5,373 nt of DNA from assembly GCA_020024215.1 (NCBI GenBank), contig JAHHUC010000099.1, forward strand, positions 1 to 5,373, read 5' to 3'. The DNA is from Oscillospiraceae bacterium. Its GTDB lineage: Bacteria; Bacillota; Clostridia; Oscillospirales; Ruminococcaceae. Under the pieces are notes generated by a model, which saw only the letters and a list, made by a program, of their open reading frames with translations, made no database searches and was not told where the DNA came from. This document shows, piece by piece, positions 1-4,892 of the stretch. Made by a program: the position numbers and the translations under genes. Position 1 is the first letter of the stretch, and the number at the start of each line of letters is the position of its first letter.

Positions 1-45
1 AGGCATAAAAGTTATGCAAATAGCTTTTTTACCTGTGCGGATTTA

Positions 46-84
46 AATTCTTTGCCAAGCTTTCTTTTAAGAAAGCGAAGAATT
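46..84. repeat. Repeat hairpin, copy 1
   Basis: The inner stem GCTTTCTT (59-66) pairs perfectly with AAGAAAGC (69-76) around TT. The outer stem AATTCTT (46-52) pairs with AAGAATT (78-84), with TGCCAA bulged on one side and G on the other. There is no T-run on either side, so it does not look like a standard intrinsic terminator. Confidence 0.7.
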
Positions 85-187
85 GATTAAAGCTTAACCT
101 AAATGTGCTTATCATGACAAAATGTCAATTTCTAACATGCGCAGGAATTTAAGTTCTGCTAATAGCTTTTTTACCTGTGCGAAATTA

Positions 188-226
188 AATTCTTTGCCAA
201 GCTTTCTTTTAAGAAAGCGAAGAATT
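188..226. repeat. Repeat hairpin, copy 2
   Basis: This is the same two-stem structure as at 46-84, shifted by exactly 142 bases and identical across the stems (inner arms 201-208 and 211-218, outer arms 188-194 and 220-226). This core is the best conserved part of the unit, while the unit ends have drifted. Confidence 0.7.
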
Positions 227-296
227 GATTAAAACCTAACCTAAATGTGCTTATCATTACAAAATATTATTCTGTAACATACGCAGGCACTAAAGT

Positions 297-314
297 TATG
301 CTAATAACAGCATA
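297..314. repeat. Small extra hairpin in repeat unit 3
   Basis: TATGCT (297-302) and AGCATA (309-314) form a perfect 6-bp stem around AATAAC. The corresponding part of units 1 and 2 reads through without this stem, so it is specific to the third unit. Confidence 0.4.
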
Positions 315-342
315 GCTTGTGCGAAATTAAGCTTTTTGCCAA

Positions 343-360
343 GCTTTTTCTCGAAAAAGC
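343..360. repeat. Repeat hairpin, copy 3, with paired substitutions
   Basis: The arms GCTTTTTC (343-350) and GAAAAAGC (353-360) surround TC. Compared with copies 1 and 2, two positions in the left arm changed and both partners in the right arm changed to match, so the inner stem stays perfect. The outer stem of copies 1 and 2 is not kept here. Confidence 0.7.
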
Positions 361-409
361 GGGAGATTTTCCTATGCAGGATATCAATTTTCCTTAAATA
401 GCCCCTCTT

Positions 410-464
410 GATGTCAGATAAATTTTTGCGCACGGCTAAAGCCATACTTAAAATTTGGGACATC
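410..464. other. Nested inverted repeats downstream of copA
   Basis: Three stems nest in order: GATGTC (410-415) with GACATC (459-464), AAATTTT (420-426) with AAAATTT (450-456), and GGC (434-436) with GCC (441-443) closing TAAA. The outer two are perfect. The sequence is outside the 142-bp units. It may be the 3' untranslated part of the copper operon transcript or a separate structured RNA. No T-run marks it as a terminator. Confidence 0.45.
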
Positions 465-469
465 TGCGC

Positions 470-516
470 CAAAAGATTCTCCCTTTTTCTGCCACAGGCA
501 GCGGTCGAATCTTTTG
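470..516. other. Second nested inverted repeat just after copA
   Basis: The arms 470-479 (CAAAAGATTC) and 507-516 (GAATCTTTTG) form a perfect 10-bp stem enclosing a second stem, CTGCC (489-493) with GGCAG (497-501) around ACA. On the copA strand this is the first structure after the stop-codon hairpin. The left arm is followed on the minus strand by GCGC rather than a T-run, so terminator activity is doubtful. Confidence 0.45.
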
Positions 517-518
517 CC

Positions 519-540
519 AAGCTTTCTTTTAAGAAAGCTT
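519..540 (-). repeat. Palindromic hairpin over the copA stop codon
   Basis: AAGCTTTCTT (519-528) and AAGAAAGCTT (531-540) form a perfect 10-bp stem with only two bases between. It is a solo copy of the core found in the repeat array, with the stem two base pairs longer. The copA stop codon occupies 529-531, at the hairpin apex, and the last three residues of CopA (Lys-Leu-Ser) are encoded by the right arm. It may protect the 3' end of the message or weakly terminate. No T-run follows on the minus strand. Confidence 0.7.
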
Positions 541-744
541 GACAGAGGTTGCCTCATAGCCTGCATTTTTGACAGCGCTCTTTATTTTTTCATCAGGAAT
601 ATCTGCATCGGAAAATACCTCGGCATTCTTATTTTCCAAAGAAACCTTCACATCTGTCACGTTCTCCAGACCTCTTAATGCCTGGTCCACATGGGATACA
701 CAGTGCATACACATCATGCCTTCAATAGATACTGTCTTTTTCAT
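529..744 (-). CDS. Possible internally initiated CopZ-like copper chaperone (in frame within copA)
   Basis: Codon 801 of copA is ATG (742-744), preceded by GGAGG at 753-757 with an 8-base spacer, which is good geometry for translation initiation. Starting there gives a 71-residue protein that is exactly one heavy-metal domain, starting MKKTVSIEGM and carrying the CMHC metal site at residues 12-15. Free CopZ chaperones are about this size. A short Cu(I) chaperone delivering copper to CopA or CsoR would suit the operon, and no separate copZ is visible. Domain, ATG and binding site are seen directly; that ribosomes use this start is inferred. The alternative is that the Gly-Gly/Glu-rich linker codons resemble a binding site by chance, or that the site is a relic of an ancestral separate copZ. 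Confidence 0.4.
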   Translation of the reverse strand: MKKTVSIEGMMCMHCVSHVDQALRGLENVTDVKVSLENKNAEVFSDADIPDEKIKSAVKNAGYEATSVKLS

Positions 745-3144
745 TTTAAATTCCTCCGTTTTATTTTCTTCTTTTGGTGTTTCTTTTTTTGCTTCTCTTT
801 TGGCAATTTCAGCTGACAGAAGCTTATCCTTGAATTCCTTGCCGCTGTCATCCTTAAAGAATCTCAGTCTGAGAGCATTTGTCACCACGCACACAGAGCT
901 TAGGCTCATTGCCAATGCGCCGAACATGGGGTTAAGATGAAGCTTGAAGGGGTAATATAAAATTCCTGCGGCAAGAGGAATACAAAGCACATTATAAAAC
1001 AGCGCCCAGAACAGGTTCATCCTGATATTCTTTATGACTGCTGTGGAAAGATTCAAGGATGTGACTATATCAAAGAGGGAATCCTTCATAAGCACCACAT
1101 CGGCAGATTCTATGGCAATATCCGTGCCCTTTCCGACAGCTATGCCCACATCGGCTCTTGTAAGTGCAGGGGAATCGTTTATTCCGTCGCCAACCATAAC
1201 CACCTTATGGCCCTTTTCCTGCTCCTCTCTTACGCATTTTTCCTTATCGGAGGGGAGAACCTCGGACATGATATGCTCAATTCCCACCTGCTTTGCTATG
1301 GCTGCGGCAGTTGTCCTATTGTCTCCTGTGAGCATGATGACATCTCTTCCCATATCCTTCAAAAGCTTTATTGCGTATGCGGAGGTGGGCTTTAAGGCAT
1401 CAGCAACTGCTATGATTCCCAAAATTTCTCTGCCTTGGGCAAATATCAGGGGAGTTTTGCCCATTTGGGCAATGCTCTCAATTTTTTCCTCCAATTTTGC
1501 CGTATTTTCAGCTCCCAAAAGCTCCTTGAAAAGCTTTAAAGAACCGGTTACATAATCCCTGCCGGAAATTTTGGCGCTTGCGCCCTTTCCCGGAATTACC
1601 AAAAATTCCTCTGCATCTTCAAGGGGTATATTTTCTTCCTTTGCCCTTGCGATAACCGCCTGAGCCAAGGGATGCTCGCTCTTATTTTCTATTGCATAGG
1701 CAAGGCGGAGGAATTCTTTTTCCGAAAGAGACTTTTTCATAGGAATGATATCAGTCACAATAGGGGAGCCCTCTGTAATTGTTCCTGTCTTATCAAGTAT
1801 GACTGTATCTATTTTTGAAAGCGTTTCAAGGCTCTGTGCAGATTTTACCAGAATTCCCAGCTCTGCTGCCTTTCCTGTTCCGACCATTATTGCAACAGGT
1901 GTCGCCAAGCCCAAAGCGCAGGGGCAGGAGATGACCAGAACCGACACTGCACAGGAAAAGGCAAATTCAAAGCCCTCGCCCATAAACAGCCACACAAAAA
2001 GCGTAACTATGGAAATTGCTATTACAGCAGGAACAAACCATAGACTGACCTCATCTGCCAGCCTTGCAATCGGCGCCTTTGAATTGCCTGCCTCATCCAC
2101 CAGCTTGACTATCTGTGCCAAGGTGGTGTCATCGCCCACCTTTTCTGCCATCATGTTGAAGCTGCCGTTTTTGTTTACAGTGGCGGTTATAACCTCGTCG
2201 CCCTCTGCCTTTTCAACCGGCAGGCTCTCTCCTGTTATGGAGGATTCATCCAAAAAGCCTCTGCCCTCAATTATTTTTCCGTCGGCAGGTATGCTTTCAC
2301 CCGGCCTTATGACAATTATGTCGCCCTTTTTTATATCCTCGGCATTTATTATGCGCTCCTCGCCGTTTTCCAAAATTCTGGCTGTCTTTGGGGCAAGGTC
2401 AATAAGCTTCTCCAAGGCTTCGCCCGTCTTTCCCTTTGACTTTGCCTCCAGATATTTTCCCAAAGTTACAAGGGCCAATATCATAGCGGCAGATTCAAAG
2501 TAAAGCTGATGGGAATAGTGGTGGATTGTCTCTGTGTCACCTAAGTTTAAAGCGTACATCATTCTGTAAAGTGCGAATATGCCGTAGAGAAGTGACGCTC
2601 CTGAACCTATGGCTACAAGCGAATCCATGTTAGGCTTGAGGTGATAGAGCGCCTTGAAGCCCACAACAAAAAATTTCCTGTTTAAAATCAGTATGGGCAG
2701 GGACAATAAAAACTGTGTGAATGCCCACAGCATGGGGTTGCTGCTCTGACTTATCAAAGACGGCAGGGGAAGCCCCACCATGCTGCCCATAGAGATATAC
2801 ATAAGAACTGTAAGAAAGCCAATGGAATAATAAAACCTTATTTTAAGCTCCTTTGTTTCTCTTTCGCTCTCCTTTTTTCTCATGTCCCACTTCTGCTTGA
2901 AGTTGTTCTTTTTGCCGACAGAGCCTTGCTCATCTTGCAAAAACGCCTTATAGCCTATCTTTGTTATGGCGGATATGATGTCCTCAGGCTTTACAAGGCC
3001 TTCGTCATATTCTGCCACCAGCTCCTTTGCCAAAAGGTTTACCTGGGCGGATTTTACTCCGTCAAGCTTAGAAACAACGGCAGTTACATTTGCCGAGCAG
3101 GCTGAACAGGTCATGCCGAACACATTGAATTTTTCCTTTTTCAT
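529..3144 (-). CDS. copA: Cu(I)-exporting P-type ATPase with N- and C-terminal metal-binding domains
   Basis: This 871-residue P1B-1 ATPase is expected to pump Cu(I) out of the cytoplasm across the cell membrane using ATP. Domains in order are: an N-terminal heavy-metal domain (1-70, GMTCSAC with Cys13 and Cys16); hydrophobic segments between about 105 and 235; the actuator domain with TGES (304-307); the CPC metal site in a membrane helix (Cys407 and Cys409); the phosphorylation loop with DKTGT (Asp451), the SEHP motif (His491), TGDN (606-609) and GDGIND (652-657); and the last two helices with YN (717-718) and MSLSS (746-750), which mark the Cu(I) class. After a charged linker (765-800) comes a second heavy-metal domain (801-871, Cys812 and Cys815). 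The start at 3144 has GGGAGG four bases upstream, and the gap to csoR is 10 bp, so the two are co-transcribed and should be copper-induced. The C-terminal domain resembles a fused CopZ chaperone. Confidence 0.96.
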   Translation of the reverse strand: MKKEKFNVFGMTCSACSANVTAVVSKLDGVKSAQVNLLAKELVAEYDEGLVKPEDIISAITKIGYKAFLQDEQGSVGKKNNFKQKWDMRKKESERETKELKIRFYYSIGFLTVLMYISMGSMVGLPLPSLISQSSNPMLWAFTQFLLSLPILILNRKFFVVGFKALYHLKPNMDSLVAIGSGASLLYGIFALYRMMYALNLGDTETIHHYSHQLYFESAAMILALVTLGKYLEAKSKGKTGEALEKLIDLAPKTARILENGEERIINAEDIKKGDIIVIRPGESIPADGKIIEGRGFLDESSITGESLPVEKAEGDEVITATVNKNGSFNMMAEKVGDDTTLAQIVKLVDEAGNSKAPIARLADEVSLWFVPAVIAISIVTLFVWLFMGEGFEFAFSCAVSVLVISCPCALGLATPVAIMVGTGKAAELGILVKSAQSLETLSKIDTVILDKTGTITEGSPIVTDIIPMKKSLSEKEFLRLAYAIENKSEHPLAQAVIARAKEENIPLEDAEEFLVIPGKGASAKISGRDYVTGSLKLFKELLGAENTAKLEEKIESIAQMGKTPLIFAQGREILGIIAVADALKPTSAYAIKLLKDMGRDVIMLTGDNRTTAAAIAKQVGIEHIMSEVLPSDKEKCVREEQEKGHKVVMVGDGINDSPALTRADVGIAVGKGTDIAIESADVVLMKDSLFDIVTSLNLSTAVIKNIRMNLFWALFYNVLCIPLAAGILYYPFKLHLNPMFGALAMSLSSVCVVTNALRLRFFKDDSGKEFKDKLLSAEIAKREAKKETPKEENKTEEFKMKKTVSIEGMMCMHCVSHVDQALRGLENVTDVKVSLENKNAEVFSDADIPDEKIKSAVKNAGYEATSVKLS
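753..757 (-). promoter_or_regulatory. Internal ribosome binding site before the C-terminal metal domain
   Basis: The minus strand reads GGAGGAATTTAAAATG, with GGAGG eight bases before the ATG at codon 801 of copA. The real copA start uses a similar GGGAGGAATT sequence. The codons involved encode Glu-Glu in the linker, so the match could be incidental. Confidence 0.45.
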
Positions 3145-3154
3145 AATTCCTCCC

Positions 3155-3475
3155 TTAAAGCTTTTTTATAAGCTCTATCACTTCTTTTGTTATCTTTTGA
3201 TTGCCGTTTTTTATTTCATCAGAAACGCAGGTTTCAAGGTGGTTTTCCATAAGAATATAGCCGACGCTCTCCAAGGCGCTTTTGCAGGCAGAAAGCTGTA
3301 TCAGTATATCCGCACAATAGCGGTTGTCATCCACCATCTTTTTGATGCCCTCTATCTGACCGCCCACACGGTTTAGTCTTACCAGAAGATTCTTCTTTGT
3401 TTCCTCATCCCTGGGGATTTTTTTATATTTGCCGTCACATTGACAGCATTTATCCGAAATATTTTTTTCTGACAA
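3155..3475 (-). CDS. csoR: CsoR-family copper-sensing transcriptional repressor
   Basis: This 106-residue member of the CsoR/RcnR (DUF156) family is an all-helical cytoplasmic repressor that leaves its operator when Cu(I) binds. The copper ligands are present with the family spacing: Cys54 (in RYCADIL), His79 and Cys83 (in NHLETC). The residue before Cys54 is Tyr, as in known copper sensors. An N-terminal Cys10-Cys11-x-Cys13 cluster precedes the core; its role is unknown. The usual family motif EGQ-x-RG reads GGQIEG here (38-43), while Arg33 and Arg36 are kept. The start is TTG at 3473-3475, because CCTCCTT (3484-3490) gives a binding site 8 bases away. An ATG at 3480-3482 is too close to that site and opens only a 10-codon frame. 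It is first in the operon, directly before copA, and overlaps no other gene. Confidence 0.95.
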   Translation of the reverse strand: MSEKNISDKCCQCDGKYKKIPRDEETKKNLLVRLNRVGGQIEGIKKMVDDNRYCADILIQLSACKSALESVGYILMENHLETCVSDEIKNGNQKITKEVIELIKKL

Positions 3476-3483
3476 CCCTCATT

Positions 3484-3490
3484 CCTCCTT
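3484..3490 (-). promoter_or_regulatory. csoR ribosome binding site that decides a TTG start
   Basis: The minus strand reads AAGGAGG, then 8 bases, then TTG. A competing ATG lies one or two bases after the site and leads to a stop after 10 codons, so the TTG is the better start. The expected leader from the promoter is only about 20 bases. Confidence 0.75.
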
Positions 3491-3499
3491 CTGCACCGA

Positions 3500-3528
3500 A
3501 TTATATACCCCCATGGGGTATTTGTCAA
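3500..3528 (-). promoter_or_regulatory. csoR-copA operon promoter
   Basis: A fully consensus SigA-type promoter lies on the minus strand: -35 TTGACA (3523-3528), a 17-bp spacer, and -10 TATAAT (3500-3505). Transcription should begin near 3493, giving a very short leader before the csoR binding site. Such strength suits a promoter held shut by a repressor that overlaps it. Confidence 0.92.
3505..3521. promoter_or_regulatory. CsoR-type operator in the promoter spacer
   Basis: ATACCCC (3505-3511) and GGGGTAT (3515-3521) form a perfect 7-bp-arm palindrome around CAT, filling the spacer between -35 and -10. Known CsoR operators are C-tract/G-tract pseudo-palindromes of the TACCC...GGGTA type, so autoregulation by the adjacent csoR is the natural reading. 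Bound repressor would block RNA polymerase directly. Confidence 0.88.
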
Positions 3529-3533
3529 TACCC
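3516..3533. promoter_or_regulatory. Overlapping second inverted repeat with an extra ATACCC half-site
   Basis: GGGTATT (3516-3522) and AATACCC (3527-3533) form a perfect inverted repeat around TGTC, and it contains the -35. It reuses the right half of the CsoR palindrome and adds a third half-site, ATACCC (3528-3533), 23 bp from the first. It may bind a second CsoR tetramer or be chance symmetry in a repeated motif. Confidence 0.45.
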
Positions 3534-3556
3534 AAACAAAAAATTTTTCCCCCTGC

Positions 3557-3626
3557 AAAAAAAATAAAGCATACAGCCCTTAAAGCCCCCTTTAAAAAAA
3601 GAAAGCTCTTTAAACTGTATGCCTTA
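3557..3626 (-). terminator. Minus-strand intrinsic terminator upstream of csoR
   Basis: A long stem is built from CTGTATGC (3615-3622) with GCATACAG (3569-3576), plus inner CTTTAA (3608-3613) with TTAAAG (3580-3585). On the minus strand it is followed by a T-rich run (TTTATTTTTTTT, 3557-3568). It would stop leftward transcription before the csoR promoter and so insulate the copper operon, or end a short transcript from the region to its right. On the plus strand no T-run follows. Confidence 0.65.
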
Positions 3627-3677
3627 AGATACTCTTAACCTCTAAACCTCACCGCAAATATTTTTCAAAGTCTCATA

Positions 3678-3702
3678 AAGGAGGGTGGAGCCTCTTCTCC
3701 TT
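3678..3702. repeat. Small inverted repeat AAGGAG/CTCCTT
   Basis: AAGGAG (3678-3683) and CTCCTT (3697-3702) pair perfectly around a 13-base G/C-rich loop. On the plus strand T-rich sequence follows at 3703-3717, so it could act as a weak plus-strand terminator, although no plus-strand gene lies upstream. The AAGGAGG run has no properly spaced start codon after it. Confidence 0.3.
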
Positions 3703-3716
3703 CTTACAATTTTTTT

Positions 3717-3767
3717 ATTGCAGGGATAAAGCTCAAATACAGGCTTAAGAGGTTTTATCCCTGCAAT
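3717..3767. repeat. Perfect 14-bp inverted repeat upstream of the LacI-family gene
   Basis: ATTGCAGGGATAAA (3717-3730) is matched exactly by TTTATCCCTGCAAT (3754-3767), with 23 bases between. A shorter CTC/GAG pairing inside the loop extends the stem. A T-run lies before the left arm on the plus strand, not after the right arm, so it is not a simple terminator on either strand. The right arm runs into the putative operator and the -35 of the next promoter, so extrusion or protein binding here could influence that promoter. Confidence 0.7.
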
Positions 3768-3774
3768 CGGTTGC
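3763..3774. promoter_or_regulatory. Candidate LacI-family operator
   Basis: GCAATCGGTTGC has GCAA and TTGC arms and a central CG (AATCGGTT core), the general form of LacI/GalR-family sites. It covers the first four bases of the -35 of the downstream regulator gene, so it may mediate autorepression. The match is to the family pattern only; the specific target of this protein is unknown. Confidence 0.45.
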
Positions 3775-3799
3775 TATTTTTATATCTATTTGCTACAAT
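3771..3799 (+). promoter_or_regulatory. Promoter of the LacI-family gene
   Basis: The -35 TTGCTA (3771-3776) and -10 TACAAT (3794-3799) are separated by exactly 17 bases on the plus strand. A start near 3806 leaves a leader of about 65 bases before the gene. Confidence 0.7.
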
Positions 3800-3826
3800 A
3801 GTTTTGCCAATACTATTGCGGCAAAA
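3796..3826. promoter_or_regulatory. Two interlocked inverted repeats at the LacI-gene start site
   Basis: CAATAGT (3796-3802) pairs with ACTATTG (3812-3818), and TTTTGCC (3802-3808) pairs with GGCAAAA (3820-3826). The pairs overlap, so only one can form at a time as RNA. As DNA they cover the -10 and start site, a usual operator position, and may be binding sites for the encoded regulator or another one. Confidence 0.45.
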
Positions 3827-3870
3827 GGATTTTCCGTTTATTTTAAATTCTTCTTCAAAGAGGTGCTTCA

Positions 3871-4887
3871 ATGGCAAGAAAACATGGTGCCACAGCCAAG
3901 GATATAGCAGAAAAGTGCAATGTGTCCCAGGCTACCGTCTCATATGTGATAAACGATACCGAGGGCAAGAGGGTAAGCTCGGAAAAAAGAGCCGAAATAC
4001 TTAAGGTGGCAAAGGAGCTTAACTATTTTCCCAATGCTGCCGCAAGAAGCATAAGGCAGCAGCACTGCACCTCTGTGGGTGTGGTCCCCGGAAACAACTA
4101 TATGAACCCCGGCTTCGGAGAGGCTCTTGGGGGAATAAAGCATTACCTTGATTCCATAGGCTATACTCTTACGCTGCTTGGCGAAAACAGGGATTGCCAA
4201 AAGGAGGAAATAGTCAAAAGCTATTATTCCGACATCATCTGCGGAGTGATCTTTCTCGCCTTTGACACACAGCACATTGACACGTCTGTTTTAAAGGAAA
4301 AGAATATACCCTATGTGATACTTTCTGAAAACGGAGTTTCCACCGAGGGCTCAAGTCCCAAAAAAGCCTTTGAAAACGTCATTTATGACTGCATAAGCTT
4401 CTGTCGTGAAAAAAATCTTAAAAACATCTGCTATTTCACAAGAACCATAGGCAGCCTAAAGCCCCACAACAAATATGACCTGATAGTCAAGGCCATCAAC
4501 GATATATACCCCGGGTGCAGCTTTGAGAGGATAGTCTGCCAGACCACAGCCGACGGCAGCGACGATGAAATAATTCTGCCCATAAAGGAATATCTTTCCT
4601 GCCACAGCCCGGATATCGCCATAACGCCCAATCAGAGGATAGGGCTTCTCACGCAGATGTGCCTGCTTCAGAAGGATTTTGTAATTCCTCAAAAGATAAA
4701 GCACATATGCCTTTCCTCCTCATATTTTCTGTTCAACACCTATCCGAGGCTTTCCTCCCTCTACATACCCAACTATGAAATGGGGCTTTATGCCGCAAAG
4801 CTTATGATGGATGTGGTGAAGGAAAGACCCATTGAAGAAAAGGATTTCAAGTGTCTTTTGGTCCACGGTGACACAACCGCATTTTAA
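3871..4887 (+). CDS. LacI/GalR-family transcriptional regulator
   Basis: This 338-residue protein has the family's normal length. Residues 7-63 form the DNA-binding domain: helix-turn-helix TAKDIAEKCNVSQATVSYVIN (8-28), then the third helix (about 36-51) and the hinge helix PNAAARSIR (54-62). The rest resembles the periplasmic-binding-protein-like effector domain, which in this family usually binds a sugar or nucleoside. The hinge residue that normally inserts at the central CG of the operator is usually Leu; here it is Ile61. The protein is Cys-rich (13 residues), unusual for the family. The start ATG follows AAAGAGGTG by 5 bases. It has its own promoter, with candidate operators over the -35 and the start site, suggesting autoregulation. 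No transport or sugar gene lies in the window, so ligand and targets cannot be named. Confidence 0.92.
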   Translation: MARKHGATAKDIAEKCNVSQATVSYVINDTEGKRVSSEKRAEILKVAKELNYFPNAAARSIRQQHCTSVGVVPGNNYMNPGFGEALGGIKHYLDSIGYTLTLLGENRDCQKEEIVKSYYSDIICGVIFLAFDTQHIDTSVLKEKNIPYVILSENGVSTEGSSPKKAFENVIYDCISFCREKNLKNICYFTRTIGSLKPHNKYDLIVKAINDIYPGCSFERIVCQTTADGSDDEIILPIKEYLSCHSPDIAITPNQRIGLLTQMCLLQKDFVIPQKIKHICLSSSYFLFNTYPRLSSLYIPNYEMGLYAAKLMMDVVKERPIEEKDFKCLLVHGDTTAF

Positions 4888-4892
4888 AAAAA

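Larger units (their letters stand above)
1..380. repeat. Tandem repeat array, 142-bp period, non-coding
   Basis: Two full units (4-145 and 146-287) align without gaps and differ at about 16 of 142 positions by eye. A third, shorter unit (288-380) starts in exact register and then lacks roughly 50 bases of its second half. The first three bases resemble a unit end, so the array probably continues beyond the left edge. Each unit holds an A/T-rich start, a CCTGTGCG or CTTGTGCG box, a hairpin core (51-76, 193-218, 335-360), and an end resembling CATGCGCAGG. A further copy of the hairpin core alone lies at 513-538, at the 3' end of copA. No credible coding frame runs through the array. Function is unknown. 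It could be a dispersed intergenic repeat, a structured RNA, or a miniature mobile element, but no terminal inverted repeats or target duplications were recognised. Confidence 0.85.
3642..3773 (-). pseudogene. Start-less 43-codon open frame, possible gene 3' remnant
   Basis: One minus-strand frame is open from the stop codon at 3774-3776 to a TAG at 3642-3644. It has no usable ATG or GTG start; the only TTG is close to the end. The translation has a basic patch (VRRRRG) and ends in LKNICGEV. The stop is 16 bases before the stem of the minus-strand terminator, as expected for the tail of a real gene whose front has been lost. Against this, a third of the frame is a perfect inverted repeat (3717-3767), which also keeps neighbouring frames open. 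The protein is not recognised. It may simply be non-coding. Confidence 0.25.

Noticed and set aside
1..380. CRISPR array
   Set aside because: The repeated unit is 142 bp with drift along its length, not short identical repeats separated by unique spacers, and no cas gene is present.
296..520. 74-codon minus-strand open frame downstream of copA
   Set aside because: It starts at a TTG inside the repeat hairpin core, has no ribosome binding site, and runs through nested inverted repeats and the third repeat unit. The translation resembles no family I recognise, so structured non-coding DNA explains it better.
569..2503. Long plus-strand open frames opposite copA
   Set aside because: They are antisense shadows of a gene with clear ATPase motifs; none has a convincing start signal or recognisable domains.
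2966..3376. Plus-strand frame across the csoR-copA junction
   Set aside because: It lies antisense to two well-supported genes and shows no protein family features.
3480..3482. ATG start for csoR just after its ribosome binding site
   Set aside because: It is only one or two bases from the site and opens a 10-codon frame ending in TAA; the TTG five bases further on gives the full CsoR protein with proper spacing.
3685..3729. Leader peptide (GTG start, Leu-rich) upstream of the LacI-family gene
   Set aside because: The GTG directly abuts the AAGGAGG-like run, leaving no spacing, and it lies upstream of the only clear promoter for the gene.
3717..3767. Intrinsic terminator
   Set aside because: The stem is strong, but the T-run precedes it on the plus strand and becomes an A-run after it on the minus strand, so neither direction has the usual trailing T-run.
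3771..4004. Plus-strand frame overlapping the start of the LacI-family gene
   Set aside because: It is out of frame with the clear helix-turn-helix gene, begins at the promoter -35, and has no ribosome binding site.
3940..4704. Minus-strand frames inside the LacI-family gene
   Set aside because: They are short antisense frames within a gene whose domain structure is clear.
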